Assembly (NCBI RefSeq): GCF_002101705.1 | Contig: NZ_LQPC01000030.1 | Span: forward strand, 124,001 to 188,000 | DNA from: Mycolicibacterium iranicum | GTDB taxonomy: Bacteria > Actinomycetota > Actinomycetes > Mycobacteriales > Mycobacteriaceae | Length of the DNA: 64,000 bases | Direction of reading: 5' to 3' | Shown: in pieces, positions 9,708-19,874 of the stretch | How positions within the stretch are numbered: the stretch's first letter is position 1 | How the letters are laid out: each line of letters opens with the position of its first letter | Notes under the pieces: generated by a model | What the model saw: the letters and a program-made list of their open reading frames with translations, nothing else | Told to the model about the DNA's origin: nothing | Database searches by the model: none | Made by a program: the position numbers and the translations under genes

Positions 9708-11104
9708 CCGCCCGCACCTCCGGGTGCCGGTGCAGGGCCCGAGACCACGCCTGGCGCAACGGTTTCCGGTCCGCCGACGTGCGAGGTGGCCCCCTGCGGC
9801 GTCGCCGCACCCGGTGTGGCTTCAGGCGCCGGGGGCACCAGCAGCGATGCCAGGTCGGCATCCGGCGGGATGACGGGCGGCGTGACGCCGGGCGCGTTCT
9901 GCCATTGCAGGTACGGCACCGGTGTCTCGGCCTTCGCCTCGGTCGCGGGAGTGTCGTAGATGACCTGCCCCTTGTACGCGGTGATGCTGTTGATCGGGTG
10001 GAACAGCAGCGGCGGGTAGTTCATCGCGATGCGCTTGAACACCGGACCCATGCGCTGCCTGCAGATCTCGGCGCGCTTGTAGTTGTCGGGTGAGGCACCG
10101 ACATCGAAGGTGCCGCCGCAGATGAACTGCACGGGGTTGCCGAAGTTCGGCAGTGACAGCAGTCCGCCGACCGTGCCCTGCGCGGGGTTGTAGATGTTGT
10201 AGAAGTTCGACAGACCGTTCGGCGTGACGTGCAGAACCTGCTCGATGTCATCGCTGTGGTCGGTCAGGATCTGCGTGAAGTCCGCCAGTCTCGACACCTG
10301 GCCGATCAGCGCCTCGTTGTTCTCGTTCAATAGTCCGCGGACGTCGCCGAGCGCCTGGTTCAGCGTGCCCAGCGTGTCGTCCAGATTGTTCGTGCTGTCG
10401 GCGAGCACCTGGGACACCGACGCGACGTGGTTGGTGAACTGCACGATCTGCTCGTTGCTGTTCGACAGCGCATCGACGAGGACCTGCAGATTGCGGATCG
10501 TGCCGAACAGGTCGACATGCGAATCCCCCAGGCGCCCTGCGGTTTGCGACAGCTCACGCACGGCCTGGCGGAACGTGTCGCCGTTCCCGTCGAAGGTGTC
10601 GGCCGCCTGGTTGACGAATTGGGTGAGCGGCCCCTGCACCGAGCCCTGCTGCGGCCCGAGCTGAGCGCTCAGCTGTGTCAGTTGATCCTTGACCTCGTCC
10701 CACTCGACGGGCACCGCGGTCCGGTCGGGACCGATCTCGGCGCCGTCGGCCATCACCGCTCCCCCGGTGTAGGCGGGAGTCAGCTGAATGAACCTGGCGG
10801 CCACCAGGTTCGGTGCGATGATGAGCGCCTGCGCGTTCTCGGGCACCTTGACGCCGTCATCGATGGACATCGTGATCTTGACGTCGCCGGCGCGCGGCTC
10901 GATCGAATCGATGCTTCCGACCGGGACGCCGATGATGCGGACCTCGTCGCCGGAGTACAGGCCCACGGCAGACTCGAAGTACGCGACGAGCTTGTTGCCG
11001 GTGCGCGACGGCCACACGAGGTAGGCGCCGATGGCGAGCACGGCCACCAGCACCACGGCCACCACGGCCCGCAGTGTGCGGTTCTGCGAAATGTTGTGGC
11101 TCAT
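9704..11104 (-). CDS. mce4D: Mce4D, MCE-family substrate-binding subunit
   Basis: 466 residues. It has a signal-anchor helix (AVVAVVLVAVLAIGAYLVW), an MCE domain (KLVAYFESAVGLYSGDEVRIIGVPVGSIDSI) and a long alpha-helical domain with repeated Leu-rich heptads, then an Ala/Pro-rich tail (PPAPEATPGAATPQGATS). A component of the Mce4 cholesterol import machine. ATG overlaps the mce4C stop by four bases. Confidence 0.95.
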   Translation of the reverse strand: MSHNISQNRTLRAVVAVVLVAVLAIGAYLVWPSRTGNKLVAYFESAVGLYSGDEVRIIGVPVGSIDSIEPRAGDVKITMSIDDGVKVPENAQALIIAPNLVAARFIQLTPAYTGGAVMADGAEIGPDRTAVPVEWDEVKDQLTQLSAQLGPQQGSVQGPLTQFVNQAADTFDGNGDTFRQAVRELSQTAGRLGDSHVDLFGTIRNLQVLVDALSNSNEQIVQFTNHVASVSQVLADSTNNLDDTLGTLNQALGDVRGLLNENNEALIGQVSRLADFTQILTDHSDDIEQVLHVTPNGLSNFYNIYNPAQGTVGGLLSLPNFGNPVQFICGGTFDVGASPDNYKRAEICRQRMGPVFKRIAMNYPPLLFHPINSITAYKGQVIYDTPATEAKAETPVPYLQWQNAPGVTPPVIPPDADLASLLVPPAPEATPGAATPQGATSHVGGPETVAPGVVSGPAPAPGGAGG

Positions 11105-12159
11105 GGCGACTTCGGCCTGATGATCATGCGCTCGGAGATGAACCCGCGCAGGTAGTCGGCAAGGCTGTCGGGCAGCTTGCCCGGTTGGAAGTACGAGTCG
11201 AGCAGGACCTCGGCGAGCGACGCCGGCGGCAGGCCGTACAGGTTGATGTTGAAGCCCGAACCGGAACCGACGACCTCACCGAGCGCCGTCGCGTACGGGG
11301 GCAGACGCTTCAGCGCCTCGCCGATGTGTTCGCGCCGTTCGAGCAGGTTGTCCATCACCAGGTTCAGCTTCTCCAGCGCAGGCCCGAACTCTACCTTGTT
11401 GTCCGCGACGAATCCCGAAAGCTGCTCGGACACTTCGTCGATGCCCGCAATCAGGTTGCTCAGCGCCTGACGCCGTTCGTCCAGCGCAGCGAACAGCAGA
11501 TTGCCGTCGACGATCAGCTGGTTGACCTGACCGGCCCGCTGGGCGAGCAGGTCCGACACCCGCTTGGCATGACCGAGCAACTGCTCCAGGGCCTCGTCGC
11601 GCTTGTTGAGGCTGCGGGAGAGGTCGGTGACGCCCTGCAGCGCACTGCGCAGATGCGGCGTCGCGTCGCGCAGCGAATCCGTCAACGTCTGCAGGGCCTG
11701 CTCGAAACGCGGCTTGTCGAGCTCGCTCGCGTTCTGGCCCAGATCTTGCAGCGCCGTGTTCAGGGTGTACGGGGTCGTGGTGCGTCCCAGTGGGATCGAC
11801 GTCTCCGATCCGGCGCCCTTCGGCGTGACGGCCAGCGACTTCTCGCCCAGCACGGTGTCGGTTTTGATCGCCACCAGGGACTGGTCGCCGACGCGCACAT
11901 CCCGGTCGACGGTGAACGTCACCTTGGCGGCGTCCCCCGCGAGCGCCACACCGGTGACCTTGCCGACCTTGATACCGGACACGTTGACGTCGTTGCCGGG
12001 CGTGATACCACCCGCGTCGGTGAAGAACGCCTCGAAGTTCTCGCCCTGCGGCATGAACGGCAGGTTGGCGTAGCCGAACGACACCAGCACCAGGCACGTG
12101 ACCAGCACGATGCCGAAAATTCCTGTGCGGAGCGGATTTCCCTCGTCGGGCCTAGCCAT
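11101..12159 (-). CDS. mce4C: Mce4C, MCE-family substrate-binding subunit
   Basis: 352 residues, with a signal-anchor (TGIFGIVLVTCLVLVSFGYA) and MCE domain (FEAFFTDAGGITPGNDVNVSGIKVGKVTGV). ATG at 12159 (MARPDEGNPLRTG) was preferred to an upstream in-frame start at 12198: it is preceded by a strong AGGGGAGG about ten bases away and overlaps mce4B by only eight bases. The C-terminal helical domain ends in LADYLRGFISERMIIRPKSP. A component of the Mce4 sterol importer. Confidence 0.93.
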   Translation of the reverse strand: MARPDEGNPLRTGIFGIVLVTCLVLVSFGYANLPFMPQGENFEAFFTDAGGITPGNDVNVSGIKVGKVTGVALAGDAAKVTFTVDRDVRVGDQSLVAIKTDTVLGEKSLAVTPKGAGSETSIPLGRTTTPYTLNTALQDLGQNASELDKPRFEQALQTLTDSLRDATPHLRSALQGVTDLSRSLNKRDEALEQLLGHAKRVSDLLAQRAGQVNQLIVDGNLLFAALDERRQALSNLIAGIDEVSEQLSGFVADNKVEFGPALEKLNLVMDNLLERREHIGEALKRLPPYATALGEVVGSGSGFNINLYGLPPASLAEVLLDSYFQPGKLPDSLADYLRGFISERMIIRPKSP

Positions 12160-13180
12160 CCTCAGAACACCTCCCCTTCGACGGATCGGGCGGTCCACCG
12201 AACGGGATCAGGATGTCGCTGCCCGCCGGTCCATTGATCTTCATGCGGATGGAGCAGTAGTAGATGTTGAAGAAGGCTCCGTAGGCACCGAGCGCGTTGA
12301 GGCGCAGGTAGTTCTCGGCCAGCGGCTCGATGACCTTGTTGACGTCGTCCTTGCGCTCGTCGAGACGCTGCGCGAGTGGGCGCGCGTTCTCGATGACACC
12401 CTGCAGCGGTCTGCGCGACTCCTGCAGCATCTCGGTGAGGTCGACCTCCGCCTGAGCCAGCGGTCCGATGGCTCCCGCAATGGGGTCGCGCCCTTCGGCC
12501 AGCCCGGTCAACAGCTTCTGCAGCCGATCCACGCTGGCGTCGAATTCGGCGCCTTTCTCGTCGACGGTGCCGAGCACGGTGTTGAGGTTGGTGATCACGT
12601 CGCCGATCAGCTGGTCTCGGGCGGCCAGGTTCTGTGTGAAGGCGCTGGTGCTGGAGAGCATGCTCGACAGCGCTCCGCCCTGGCCTTGGAGCAATTCGAT
12701 GACCGCACTGCTGATCTCGTTGACCTTGTTCCCGTCGAGGCCTTTGAGGACGGGCCGCAAACCGCCCAGCAGGGCGTCCAGGTCGAGCGCCGGTTCGGTG
12801 TTGGTGATCGTGCCGCCCCGCGGAAGCTTGACCAGATCACCTGGCCCCGAGGTGATCTCGAGGTACCGGTCGCCGACCAGGTTCTCGTAGCGCACGACCG
12901 CCTTGGTCGAGGTGTAGAGCTGGTACTTCTCGTTCACGGTGAAGGCGACGTCGACGGTGTTGTCGGGGTTGAGGGAGATGTCCTCGACGGTGCCGACGGG
13001 CACACCCGCGATGCGGACGTCTTGGCCGCCTTTCAGGCGGGACGCGTCGGAGAAGGTCGCGTGATACCTCTGGTCGGCACCGAATCGGAATTCACCGAAG
13101 ATCACGACGAGCATGCCCGCCACCAACAGCATGACGACGGTGAAAACCGAGACGTTGACGAGGGTACGGCGGTGATTCAT
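12152..13180 (-). CDS. mce4B: Mce4B, MCE-family substrate-binding subunit
   Basis: 342 residues. N-terminal helix (TLVNVSVFTVVMLLVAGMLVVI), MCE domain (YHATFSDASRLKGGQDVRIAGVPVGTVEDI) and helical domain, ending in the PFGGPPDPSKGRC segment. ATG at 13180 overlaps the stop of a 10-codon mini-ORF that bridges it to mce4A. A component of the Mce4 cholesterol importer. Confidence 0.95.
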   Translation of the reverse strand: MNHRRTLVNVSVFTVVMLLVAGMLVVIFGEFRFGADQRYHATFSDASRLKGGQDVRIAGVPVGTVEDISLNPDNTVDVAFTVNEKYQLYTSTKAVVRYENLVGDRYLEITSGPGDLVKLPRGGTITNTEPALDLDALLGGLRPVLKGLDGNKVNEISSAVIELLQGQGGALSSMLSSTSAFTQNLAARDQLIGDVITNLNTVLGTVDEKGAEFDASVDRLQKLLTGLAEGRDPIAGAIGPLAQAEVDLTEMLQESRRPLQGVIENARPLAQRLDERKDDVNKVIEPLAENYLRLNALGAYGAFFNIYYCSIRMKINGPAGSDILIPFGGPPDPSKGRCSEDG

Positions 13181-13212
13181 CAGCGCACTCTCTTCTTCGC
13201 GCGGGCGCTCAT
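13180..13212 (-). CDS. 10-codon bridging mini-ORF between mce4A and mce4B
   Basis: The mce4A stop and this ATG share the sequence TGATG, and this ORF's own stop shares TGATG with the mce4B ATG. The encoded peptide would be MSARAKKRVR, short and very basic. A 31-base spacer that happens to be an exactly coupled ORF would let ribosomes run from mce4A to mce4B without release. Whether the peptide itself matters is unknown; it may be only a coupling device or chance. Confidence 0.35.
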   Translation of the reverse strand: MSARAKKRVR

Positions 13213-14414
13213 CAGAAGTCGTCCCTCTCCGCGTAGGCGCCGTTGAACAGGAACTGCAGCGTCGACGGTGCGTCGAACTGCAACTCGGTGTTCGGCTGAT
13301 AGGGAACGTAGGCGTTGTCGGTCACGAGGAACGGCGTCCGATACCAGCTGCCGCCGTACTGCTTGCTCGGAACATCGGGTAGGCCACGGCAATTCGGTCC
13401 GCCGGAGGCGTTCACGATGGGCAGGCTCTCCGGATACGTGTAGGCGGGCGCGCCGGGAATGAAGCTCGACGAGACGAACAGGCCCGGACGGGTGCCGCCG
13501 ATCATGGGGGCGAAGCGGTCGATCGCGTTGGCCGTGCCCTTGAGCACACAGCCGATGACCGGGGAGTACTCGCCGGCGACCTTCAACGGTGCGCGCAGCC
13601 GCTGGATGGCGGCGATGTAGTTGTCGGCGGCGGGCTCCAGTGTCGCGGTGCCGTTGTTGGCGAGGCCGGTTGCGGCCAGCAGCGTCGCGTTGAGGTTGTC
13701 CTCTTCGTCGACGATGGTCTGCGAGATCTGCGGTGCGTTCTCGAGGATCCGGACGAGATCGGGCGCGGCGTCGCCGTAGATGTTGGCGACCTCGGCGGCT
13801 TGCCGCAGGTCCTCCTGCAACGTCGGGAGCTTCGGGTTCAGCTGCGCCAGATAGGTGCTGAGGCCCGACATCAACTCGCCGACGTCGTCGCCGTTGCCCC
13901 GCAGGCCCTCGCCCAGCGCGGACAGGGTCGCGTTGAGGTTGATGGGGTCGATCTTCTGCAGCACGTCGGTCAGCGTCTGGAACAGCGTGTTGACCTCGAG
14001 CTGGACGTCCTCGGCCTTGACCTCGGTGCCGGGCTCCAGCGGCGTCGGCTTCGGATCCTCCGGGGGAAGGAACTCGACAGCTTTGGCGCCGAAGATCGTG
14101 GTGCCTGCGATCCGCACCGGTGCGTTGGACGGGATGTAGCGCAGCTCGCCGCTGCGGATGGCCAGCGTCAGCTTCGCCTGGTTGCCTGCGTACTCGATCG
14201 ACTGGACCTCGCCGACCTGGATCCCGCGGTACTTGACCTTCGCCTTGTCCTCCATGACCAGACCGGCCCGTGGGGACAACACCGTCACCGTGTCGGTCGA
14301 CGTGAACGCCGCGGTGTAGGACAGGTAGGTGAAGACCGCGGCGATCAGCACCAGCGCAGCGAGGATCGCCGCAGCGATTCTCACGTGGCTGCGCTTGGCG
14401 TCAACGTCGGCCAT
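13212..14414 (-). CDS. mce4A: Mce4A, MCE-family substrate-binding subunit
   Basis: 400 residues. N-terminal helix (IAAAILAALVLIAAVFTYL), MCE domain with the conserved KVKYRGIQVGEVQSIEY and FGAKAVEFLPP elements, then a long helical domain. The C-terminal part has two Cys (GCVLKG and GPNCRGLPD). First of the six mce4 subunits, directly after the two YrbE permease genes (12-base gap), the standard mce order. Confidence 0.96.
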   Translation of the reverse strand: MADVDAKRSHVRIAAAILAALVLIAAVFTYLSYTAAFTSTDTVTVLSPRAGLVMEDKAKVKYRGIQVGEVQSIEYAGNQAKLTLAIRSGELRYIPSNAPVRIAGTTIFGAKAVEFLPPEDPKPTPLEPGTEVKAEDVQLEVNTLFQTLTDVLQKIDPINLNATLSALGEGLRGNGDDVGELMSGLSTYLAQLNPKLPTLQEDLRQAAEVANIYGDAAPDLVRILENAPQISQTIVDEEDNLNATLLAATGLANNGTATLEPAADNYIAAIQRLRAPLKVAGEYSPVIGCVLKGTANAIDRFAPMIGGTRPGLFVSSSFIPGAPAYTYPESLPIVNASGGPNCRGLPDVPSKQYGGSWYRTPFLVTDNAYVPYQPNTELQFDAPSTLQFLFNGAYAERDDF

Positions 14415-14426
14415 GGGTTTCCCGCC

Positions 14427-15269
14427 TTATCCGGAGAGGTTGAAGTTGCCGGACGCGCCGTAGACGGCGAGAGAGATGAACAGCACGATCGTCACGACCA
14501 CGATCAGGGATGTGCGCACCGCCTGACCGACGGCGATGCCGACGCCGACGGGGCCGCCCGAGGCGTTGTAGCCGTAATAGGTGTGCACCAGCATCACCGC
14601 GATCGACATCACGATGGCCTGCAGAAACGACCACAGCAGGTCGCTCGGGATCAGGAACGTGTTGAAGTAGTGGTCGTACAGACCGGCGGACTGCCCGTTG
14701 ATGTAGACCGTCGTGAATCGTGCGGCGAAGAACGCCGCCAGCACCGACAGCGCGTACAGCGGGACGATCGCGATCAGCCCGGCCATGAGCCGGGTGGACA
14801 CGAGGTACGACACCGAGTGCACCGCCATCGATTCGACGGCGTCGATCTCCTCGGCGACACGCATCGCGCCCAGCTGCGCCGTGGCGCCGGCGCCGATGGT
14901 CGCCGCGAGTGCGATGCCCGCGATGACCGGGGCCACGATGCGGACGTTGAGGAACGCAGAGAGGAAGCCGGTGAGCGCCTCGATGCCGATGTTGCCCAGC
15001 GACGAATAGCCCTGCACGGCGATGACGCCACCGGAGGCCAGAGTCATGAACGCGGCGACGCCGACGGTGCCGCCGATCATCACCAATGCGCCGGTGCCCA
15101 TGGTCATCTCGGCGATGAGCCGGATCGTCTCCTTGCGGTACCTGGTGATCGCGTTGGGGATGTAGCGGATCGATTCGCCGTAGAACAGCGCCTGTTCGCC
15201 GACTCCGTCGACGATCCGCGGCACGCCGCGGAAGAGGCGCCGGAAGCGGACTGTGGCGTCGTAGCTCAT
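14427..15269 (-). CDS. yrbE4B: YrbE4B, MlaE-family ABC permease
   Basis: 280 residues, five to six hydrophobic segments and the MlaE/YrbE permease signature (GAGATAQLGAMRVAEEIDAVESM). It forms the membrane channel of the Mce4 importer together with YrbE4A; the ATPase (Mkl/MceG) is encoded elsewhere. ATG at 15269 overlaps the yrbE4A stop (ATGA). A longer open frame continues upstream through yrbE4A, but it is out of phase with that gene and arginine-rich, so it is a shadow. Confidence 0.95.
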   Translation of the reverse strand: MSYDATVRFRRLFRGVPRIVDGVGEQALFYGESIRYIPNAITRYRKETIRLIAEMTMGTGALVMIGGTVGVAAFMTLASGGVIAVQGYSSLGNIGIEALTGFLSAFLNVRIVAPVIAGIALAATIGAGATAQLGAMRVAEEIDAVESMAVHSVSYLVSTRLMAGLIAIVPLYALSVLAAFFAARFTTVYINGQSAGLYDHYFNTFLIPSDLLWSFLQAIVMSIAVMLVHTYYGYNASGGPVGVGIAVGQAVRTSLIVVVTIVLFISLAVYGASGNFNLSG

Positions 15270-16042
15270 CTGACCAACACCCGGACGCCGATGGCCGTCA
15301 TGATCACGTTGATCACGAACAGGCAGATGAACGCGTAGACGACGGTCTCGTTCACGGCGTTGCCGACGCCTTTGGGTCCGCCCTTGACGGTCAGTCCGCG
15401 GTAGCAGCCCACCAAACCGGCGACGACCCCGAACATCAGCGCCTTCACCTCGGCGAGCAGCAGCTCGCCGAGCCCGGTCAGCACGGTCAGTCCGTTGATG
15501 AACGCGCCGGGATTGACGCCCTGCAGGAACACCGAGAAGACGTAGCCGCCGGACAGACCGATTAGGCAGACGAGTCCGTTGAGCAGGAGCGCGACGAACG
15601 TCGACGCCAGAACGCGCGGCACGACGAGACGTTGGATGGGATCGATGCCGAGCACCCGCATCGCGTCGATCTCCTCGCGGATGGTGCGCGCGCCGAGGTC
15701 GGCGCAGATCGCGGTCGCGCCGGCGCCGGCGACGACGAGCACCGTGACGACCGGGCCCAGCTGGGTGATCGTTCCGAACGCGGTTCCCGCGCCGGAGAGG
15801 TCGGCCGCGCCGATCTCCCTCAGCAGGATGTTCAACGTGAAGGCCACCAGAACCGTGAACGGGATCGCGACGAGCAGGGTCGGCACCAGCGAGACGCGGG
15901 CGATCATCCAGGTTTGCTCCAGGAACTCCCGGAACTGGAAGGGGCGACGGAAGGTCTTGACGAAAGTCTCGAGGGACATTTCGACGAACCCGCCTACGGC
16001 CCGCGCAGGCGCCGCAAGCGTTTCGATCAACCTCGGCTCCAT
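15266..16042 (-). CDS. yrbE4A: YrbE4A, MlaE-family ABC permease
   Basis: 258 residues. The permease signature GAGATAICADLGARTIREEIDAMRVLGIDP is clear, with several membrane helices (VSLVPTLLVAIPFTVLVAF, VVTVLVVAGAGATAI and ICLFVINVIMTAIGVRVL). First gene of the mce4 operon. It begins about 120 and 210 bases downstream of two KstR boxes, which agrees with the known KstR control of mce4. Confidence 0.96.
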   Translation of the reverse strand: MEPRLIETLAAPARAVGGFVEMSLETFVKTFRRPFQFREFLEQTWMIARVSLVPTLLVAIPFTVLVAFTLNILLREIGAADLSGAGTAFGTITQLGPVVTVLVVAGAGATAICADLGARTIREEIDAMRVLGIDPIQRLVVPRVLASTFVALLLNGLVCLIGLSGGYVFSVFLQGVNPGAFINGLTVLTGLGELLLAEVKALMFGVVAGLVGCYRGLTVKGGPKGVGNAVNETVVYAFICLFVINVIMTAIGVRVLVR

Positions 16043-16161
16043 TCTCGGGGCGGGAAAACATGTCCGAACGTGCCTGTGGCGAATTACTTCGCCCCAGCGG
16101 TCCGCACCAGGGTCCCACCCCCGCGTTAAGCAGTGCTCTTAGTGAGCCGGATCATACTAAC

Positions 16162-16175
16162 TAGAACGTGTTCGC
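16162..16175. promoter_or_regulatory. KstR operator (one outer mismatch), mce4 promoter
   Basis: TAGAACGTGTTCGC keeps the AACnnGTT core; the final A of the consensus is C. It lies 119 bases upstream of the yrbE4A start, proximal to the operon. Confidence 0.7.
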
Positions 16176-16250
16176 AGTGTCAAAGAACGGCTGAAACGCA
16201 TCAAATTCTTATATTCGCGCTGCTCAAAGCCACTGTGACATGGATCATTC

Positions 16251-16264
16251 TAGAACGTGTTCTA
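16251..16264. promoter_or_regulatory. KstR operator, distal mce4 promoter site
   Basis: TAGAACGTGTTCTA has perfectly inverted arms around a GT centre and matches the KstR consensus fully. It lies 208 bases upstream of yrbE4A, just past the 3' end of hsd4A. Two boxes 89 bases apart (start to start) in the same gap suggest tandem repressor sites. Confidence 0.85.
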
Positions 16265-16294
16265 CCCATATGCCGAGCCCGACAACCTAGACTG

Positions 16295-17203
16295 TCAGTC
16301 TGGGTCGCCCAGTCCCATGGCCGCCGAGAAACTCTTTTCGGGGTCGCGGTCAGCAAAGTAGTTCTTCAGCTCGCCCGACAGCGCTGAGGGATCCCAGACG
16401 TCGCCGTCCGCGCTGAACTGCCGCTCCGCCGTCGGAGCCGCAATCAGGGTCACCGTCGGACCATAAACGATGAAGAGCTGTCCGTTGACCCCTTCGGCAG
16501 CAGGGGAAGCTAAGAATCGGACCAGGTTCACGACATGCTCGGGTGACAGGGGGTCTATCGCGCCGTCGGCGAGCTCCGGCGCGTCGCCGAACACCCCGGC
16601 CGTCATGGCCGTGCGGGCCCGTGGCGCGATGGCGTTCGCCCGCACTCCGAAGCGACCCAGGGCCCGGGCCGCCGACAGCGTCAGCGCCGTGATGCCGGCC
16701 TTGGCCGCACCGTAGTTGGGCTGTCCGACCGGACCGGACAGCCCGGCTTCGGACGACGTGTTGATGATCCGTCCGTAGATCTGCCCGTCCCCGGCCTTGG
16801 CCTTCGCGCGCCAGTAGGTCGCGGCGTTGCGGGTCAGCAGGAAGTGGCCGCGCAGATGCACCGCGATCACGGCGTCCCACTCCTCATCGCTCATGTTGAA
16901 CAGGATGCGATCGCGGGTGATGCCTGCGTTGTTGACGACGATCCCCAGTCCACCGAGCCCGTCGGCGGTCTCGACCAATTCGTCGGCCGTCGAGCGCTCG
17001 CTGATGTCGCCGGCCACGGCAACGCCCTTGGCGCCCGCCGAGGAAATCTCGTCGAGGACGTCGGACTTGTCGAGCGCCGCGGCGATGTCGTTGACCACCA
17101 CGGCGGCGCCCGCCTTCGCGAGCCCGATGGCTTCGGCGCGGCCGAGCCCGGCCGCGGCTCCGGTGACGACGGCGACGTGGCCGGACAGATCTGTATCAGT
17201 CAA
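16295..17203 (-). CDS. hsd4A: Hsd4A-type SDR, steroid/hydroxyacyl-CoA dehydrogenase (Rv3502c-like)
   Basis: 302 residues, SDR of the multifunctional-enzyme-2 type: cofactor motif GAAAGLGRAEA, NNAG at NNAGITRDR, catalytic region NTSSEAGLSG and YGAAKAG, plus a C-terminal extension after residue 250 not found in simple SDRs. Family knowledge: Hsd4A homologues oxidise 17-beta-hydroxysteroids and the 22-hydroxyacyl-CoA step of side-chain beta-oxidation. The start is an unusual TTG at 17203 with AGAGG about ten bases before it; no ATG lies near. It follows the ferredoxin gene by 13 bases in one operon. Confidence 0.88.
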   Translation of the reverse strand: MTDTDLSGHVAVVTGAAAGLGRAEAIGLAKAGAAVVVNDIAAALDKSDVLDEISSAGAKGVAVAGDISERSTADELVETADGLGGLGIVVNNAGITRDRILFNMSDEEWDAVIAVHLRGHFLLTRNAATYWRAKAKAGDGQIYGRIINTSSEAGLSGPVGQPNYGAAKAGITALTLSAARALGRFGVRANAIAPRARTAMTAGVFGDAPELADGAIDPLSPEHVVNLVRFLASPAAEGVNGQLFIVYGPTVTLIAAPTAERQFSADGDVWDPSALSGELKNYFADRDPEKSFSAAMGLGDPD

Positions 17204-17216
17204 CTTATTAATACCT

Positions 17217-17408
17217 CTAGTCGTGTCGGATCAGGGCGGCCCGCGGGCACTCGGCGATCGCCTGTTCGGCCACCGCTTCCTCTTCTGCGGGCACGGGATC
17301 GGCCTTGACGACGGCGTAGTCGTCGTCATCGAGGTCGAACAGGTCGGGGGCTATTCCGACACACACGGCGTTGCCTTCGCAACGGTCACGATCCACTTCC
17401 ACTCGCAT
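17217..17408 (-). CDS. fdxD: 3Fe-4S/4Fe-4S-type ferredoxin (Rv3503c-like)
   Basis: 63 residues. Cys spacing CEGNAVC followed far downstream by ECPRAA, and an acidic body (DLFDLDDDDY), match the small mycobacterial ferredoxins that feed cytochromes P450. It may therefore serve a steroid P450 such as CYP142 or CYP125, but this is inferred from the location. ATG at 17408 has an AGGAGA ribosome site 7-8 bases upstream; the longer frame to 17483 starts before that site and is unlikely. It starts the fdxD-hsd4A transcript, divergent from fadE26. Confidence 0.88.
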   Translation of the reverse strand: MRVEVDRDRCEGNAVCVGIAPDLFDLDDDDYAVVKADPVPAEEEAVAEQAIAECPRAALIRHD

Positions 17409-17486
17409 GAGTCTCTCCTGTCGGTCCTTGGCTGTTGGTCCGATCTTGCCGGGCGCCCAGTGTCGCAGCACCCTGGACCCCAAGAC

Positions 17487-17500
17487 TAGAACGTGTTACA
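17487..17500. promoter_or_regulatory. KstR operator between fdxD and fadE26
   Basis: TAGAACGTGTTACA is a full consensus match. It sits in the divergent gap, 78 bases from the fdxD ATG and 69 bases from the fadE26 ATG, so one site could control both transcripts. Confidence 0.88.
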
Positions 17501-17569
17501 ACCGGGGAGGAACCGAGGGCTGGACACAGGCACCCGGAACAAGGCTTGCAGACAAGTGAGGACGACGCG

Positions 17570-18751
<1,182 letters not shown>

Positions 18752-18768
18752 GAACGGGAAGTCAAGCG

Positions 18769-19866
18769 ATGGATTTCAAGACGACCGAAGCCAGTGAAGA
18801 CCTGGGCGGCCTCGTGCGCACGATCACAGAATCGGTGTGCACGCCGGAGCGCCAGCGCGAACTCGACGGCCTCGACGAGCGCTTCGACAAGACTCTGTGG
18901 CAGAAGCTCATCGACGCCGACATCCTGTCGACAACCTCTCCTGAATCGTTGGGCGGCGGCGGTTTCGGAGTGCTGGAGGAGGTCGCCGTGCTGGTGGCCC
19001 TCGGCCGCCAGCTCGCCGCGGTCCCCTACCTCGAATCGGTGGTGCTCGGTGCAGGGGCGCTGGCCAAGTTCGGCTCCGAAGCGCTGCAGCAGGAATGGGG
19101 CGCACCCGCCATCAAGGGCGACAAGATCATCGCGATCGCCCTCGACGGCGAGATGGGCGAGGGGCCCGTCCGCGCCCAGGGCAGTGGCGACAGCTTCACC
19201 TTGACCGGCGCCAGAACCCAGGTGGCCTTCGCGGTGAGCGCCGACGCATTCCTGGTTCCGGCCGAAACCGACTCCGGTCTCGCGGTGTTCCTGGTGGCGG
19301 CGAACGACGCCGGTGTGAAGGTCACCGCACTCGACACGACCGGGCACGGCAGCGTTGGCGCCATCGAACTGCAGGGAGTCAGCGTGGGCGCGGACCGCCG
19401 GGTCGGCGGTACCGAGGTCTACGACTGGCTGGTAACGCGAAATGCGCTGGCCCGCAGTGCCTATCAGCTCGGCGTGCTGGAGCGGGCGCTCGAGCTGACC
19501 GCAGCCTACGCGCGCGAGCGTGAACAGTTCGACCGCCCGATCGGAAGCTTCCAGGCGGTGTCGTCGCGACTCGCCGACGGGTACATCGACATCAAGGGCC
19601 TGCGCCTGACGTTGACCCAGGCGGCATGGCGTCTCTCCGAGGACCTGCCGGCGGACGTCGACGTTGCCAGTGCCGCGTTCTGGGCCGCCGAAGCGGGACA
19701 CCGTGTCGCGCACACCACGGTGCACGTCCATGGCGGGGTCGGCATCGACACCGACCATCCGGTGCACCGGTACTTCCTGGCCGCCAAGCAGACCGAGTTC
19801 GCGCTCGGCGGGGCGACGGGGCAGCTGCTGCGTATCGGCCGCGAGCTGGCCGACACCCCAGCCTGA
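18769..19866 (+). CDS. fadE27: Acyl-CoA dehydrogenase FadE27 (ChsE5)
   Basis: 365 residues, acyl-CoA dehydrogenase family but more divergent than FadE26, as expected for the partner subunit of a heterotetrameric steroid dehydrogenase. Recognisable parts are the N-terminal helical domain, the degenerate middle domain (ALDGEMGEGPVRAQGSGDSFTLTG) and the C-terminal YAREREQFDRPIGSFQAVSSRLADGYID with HVHGGVGIDTDHPVHRYF. ATG at 18769 follows GGAACGGGAAG and lies 17 bases after fadE26. It acts with FadE26 on the sterol side chain. Confidence 0.92.
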   Translation: MDFKTTEASEDLGGLVRTITESVCTPERQRELDGLDERFDKTLWQKLIDADILSTTSPESLGGGGFGVLEEVAVLVALGRQLAAVPYLESVVLGAGALAKFGSEALQQEWGAPAIKGDKIIAIALDGEMGEGPVRAQGSGDSFTLTGARTQVAFAVSADAFLVPAETDSGLAVFLVAANDAGVKVTALDTTGHGSVGAIELQGVSVGADRRVGGTEVYDWLVTRNALARSAYQLGVLERALELTAAYAREREQFDRPIGSFQAVSSRLADGYIDIKGLRLTLTQAAWRLSEDLPADVDVASAAFWAAEAGHRVAHTTVHVHGGVGIDTDHPVHRYFLAAKQTEFALGGATGQLLRIGRELADTPA

Positions 19867-19874
19867 CGAAAACG

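Noticed and set aside
14427..16118. One 563-residue minus-strand frame that could be read as a fusion of both YrbE permeases
   Set aside because: Only the part after 15269 is YrbE4B; the upstream half is out of phase with yrbE4A and Arg-rich, while yrbE4A has its own complete frame.
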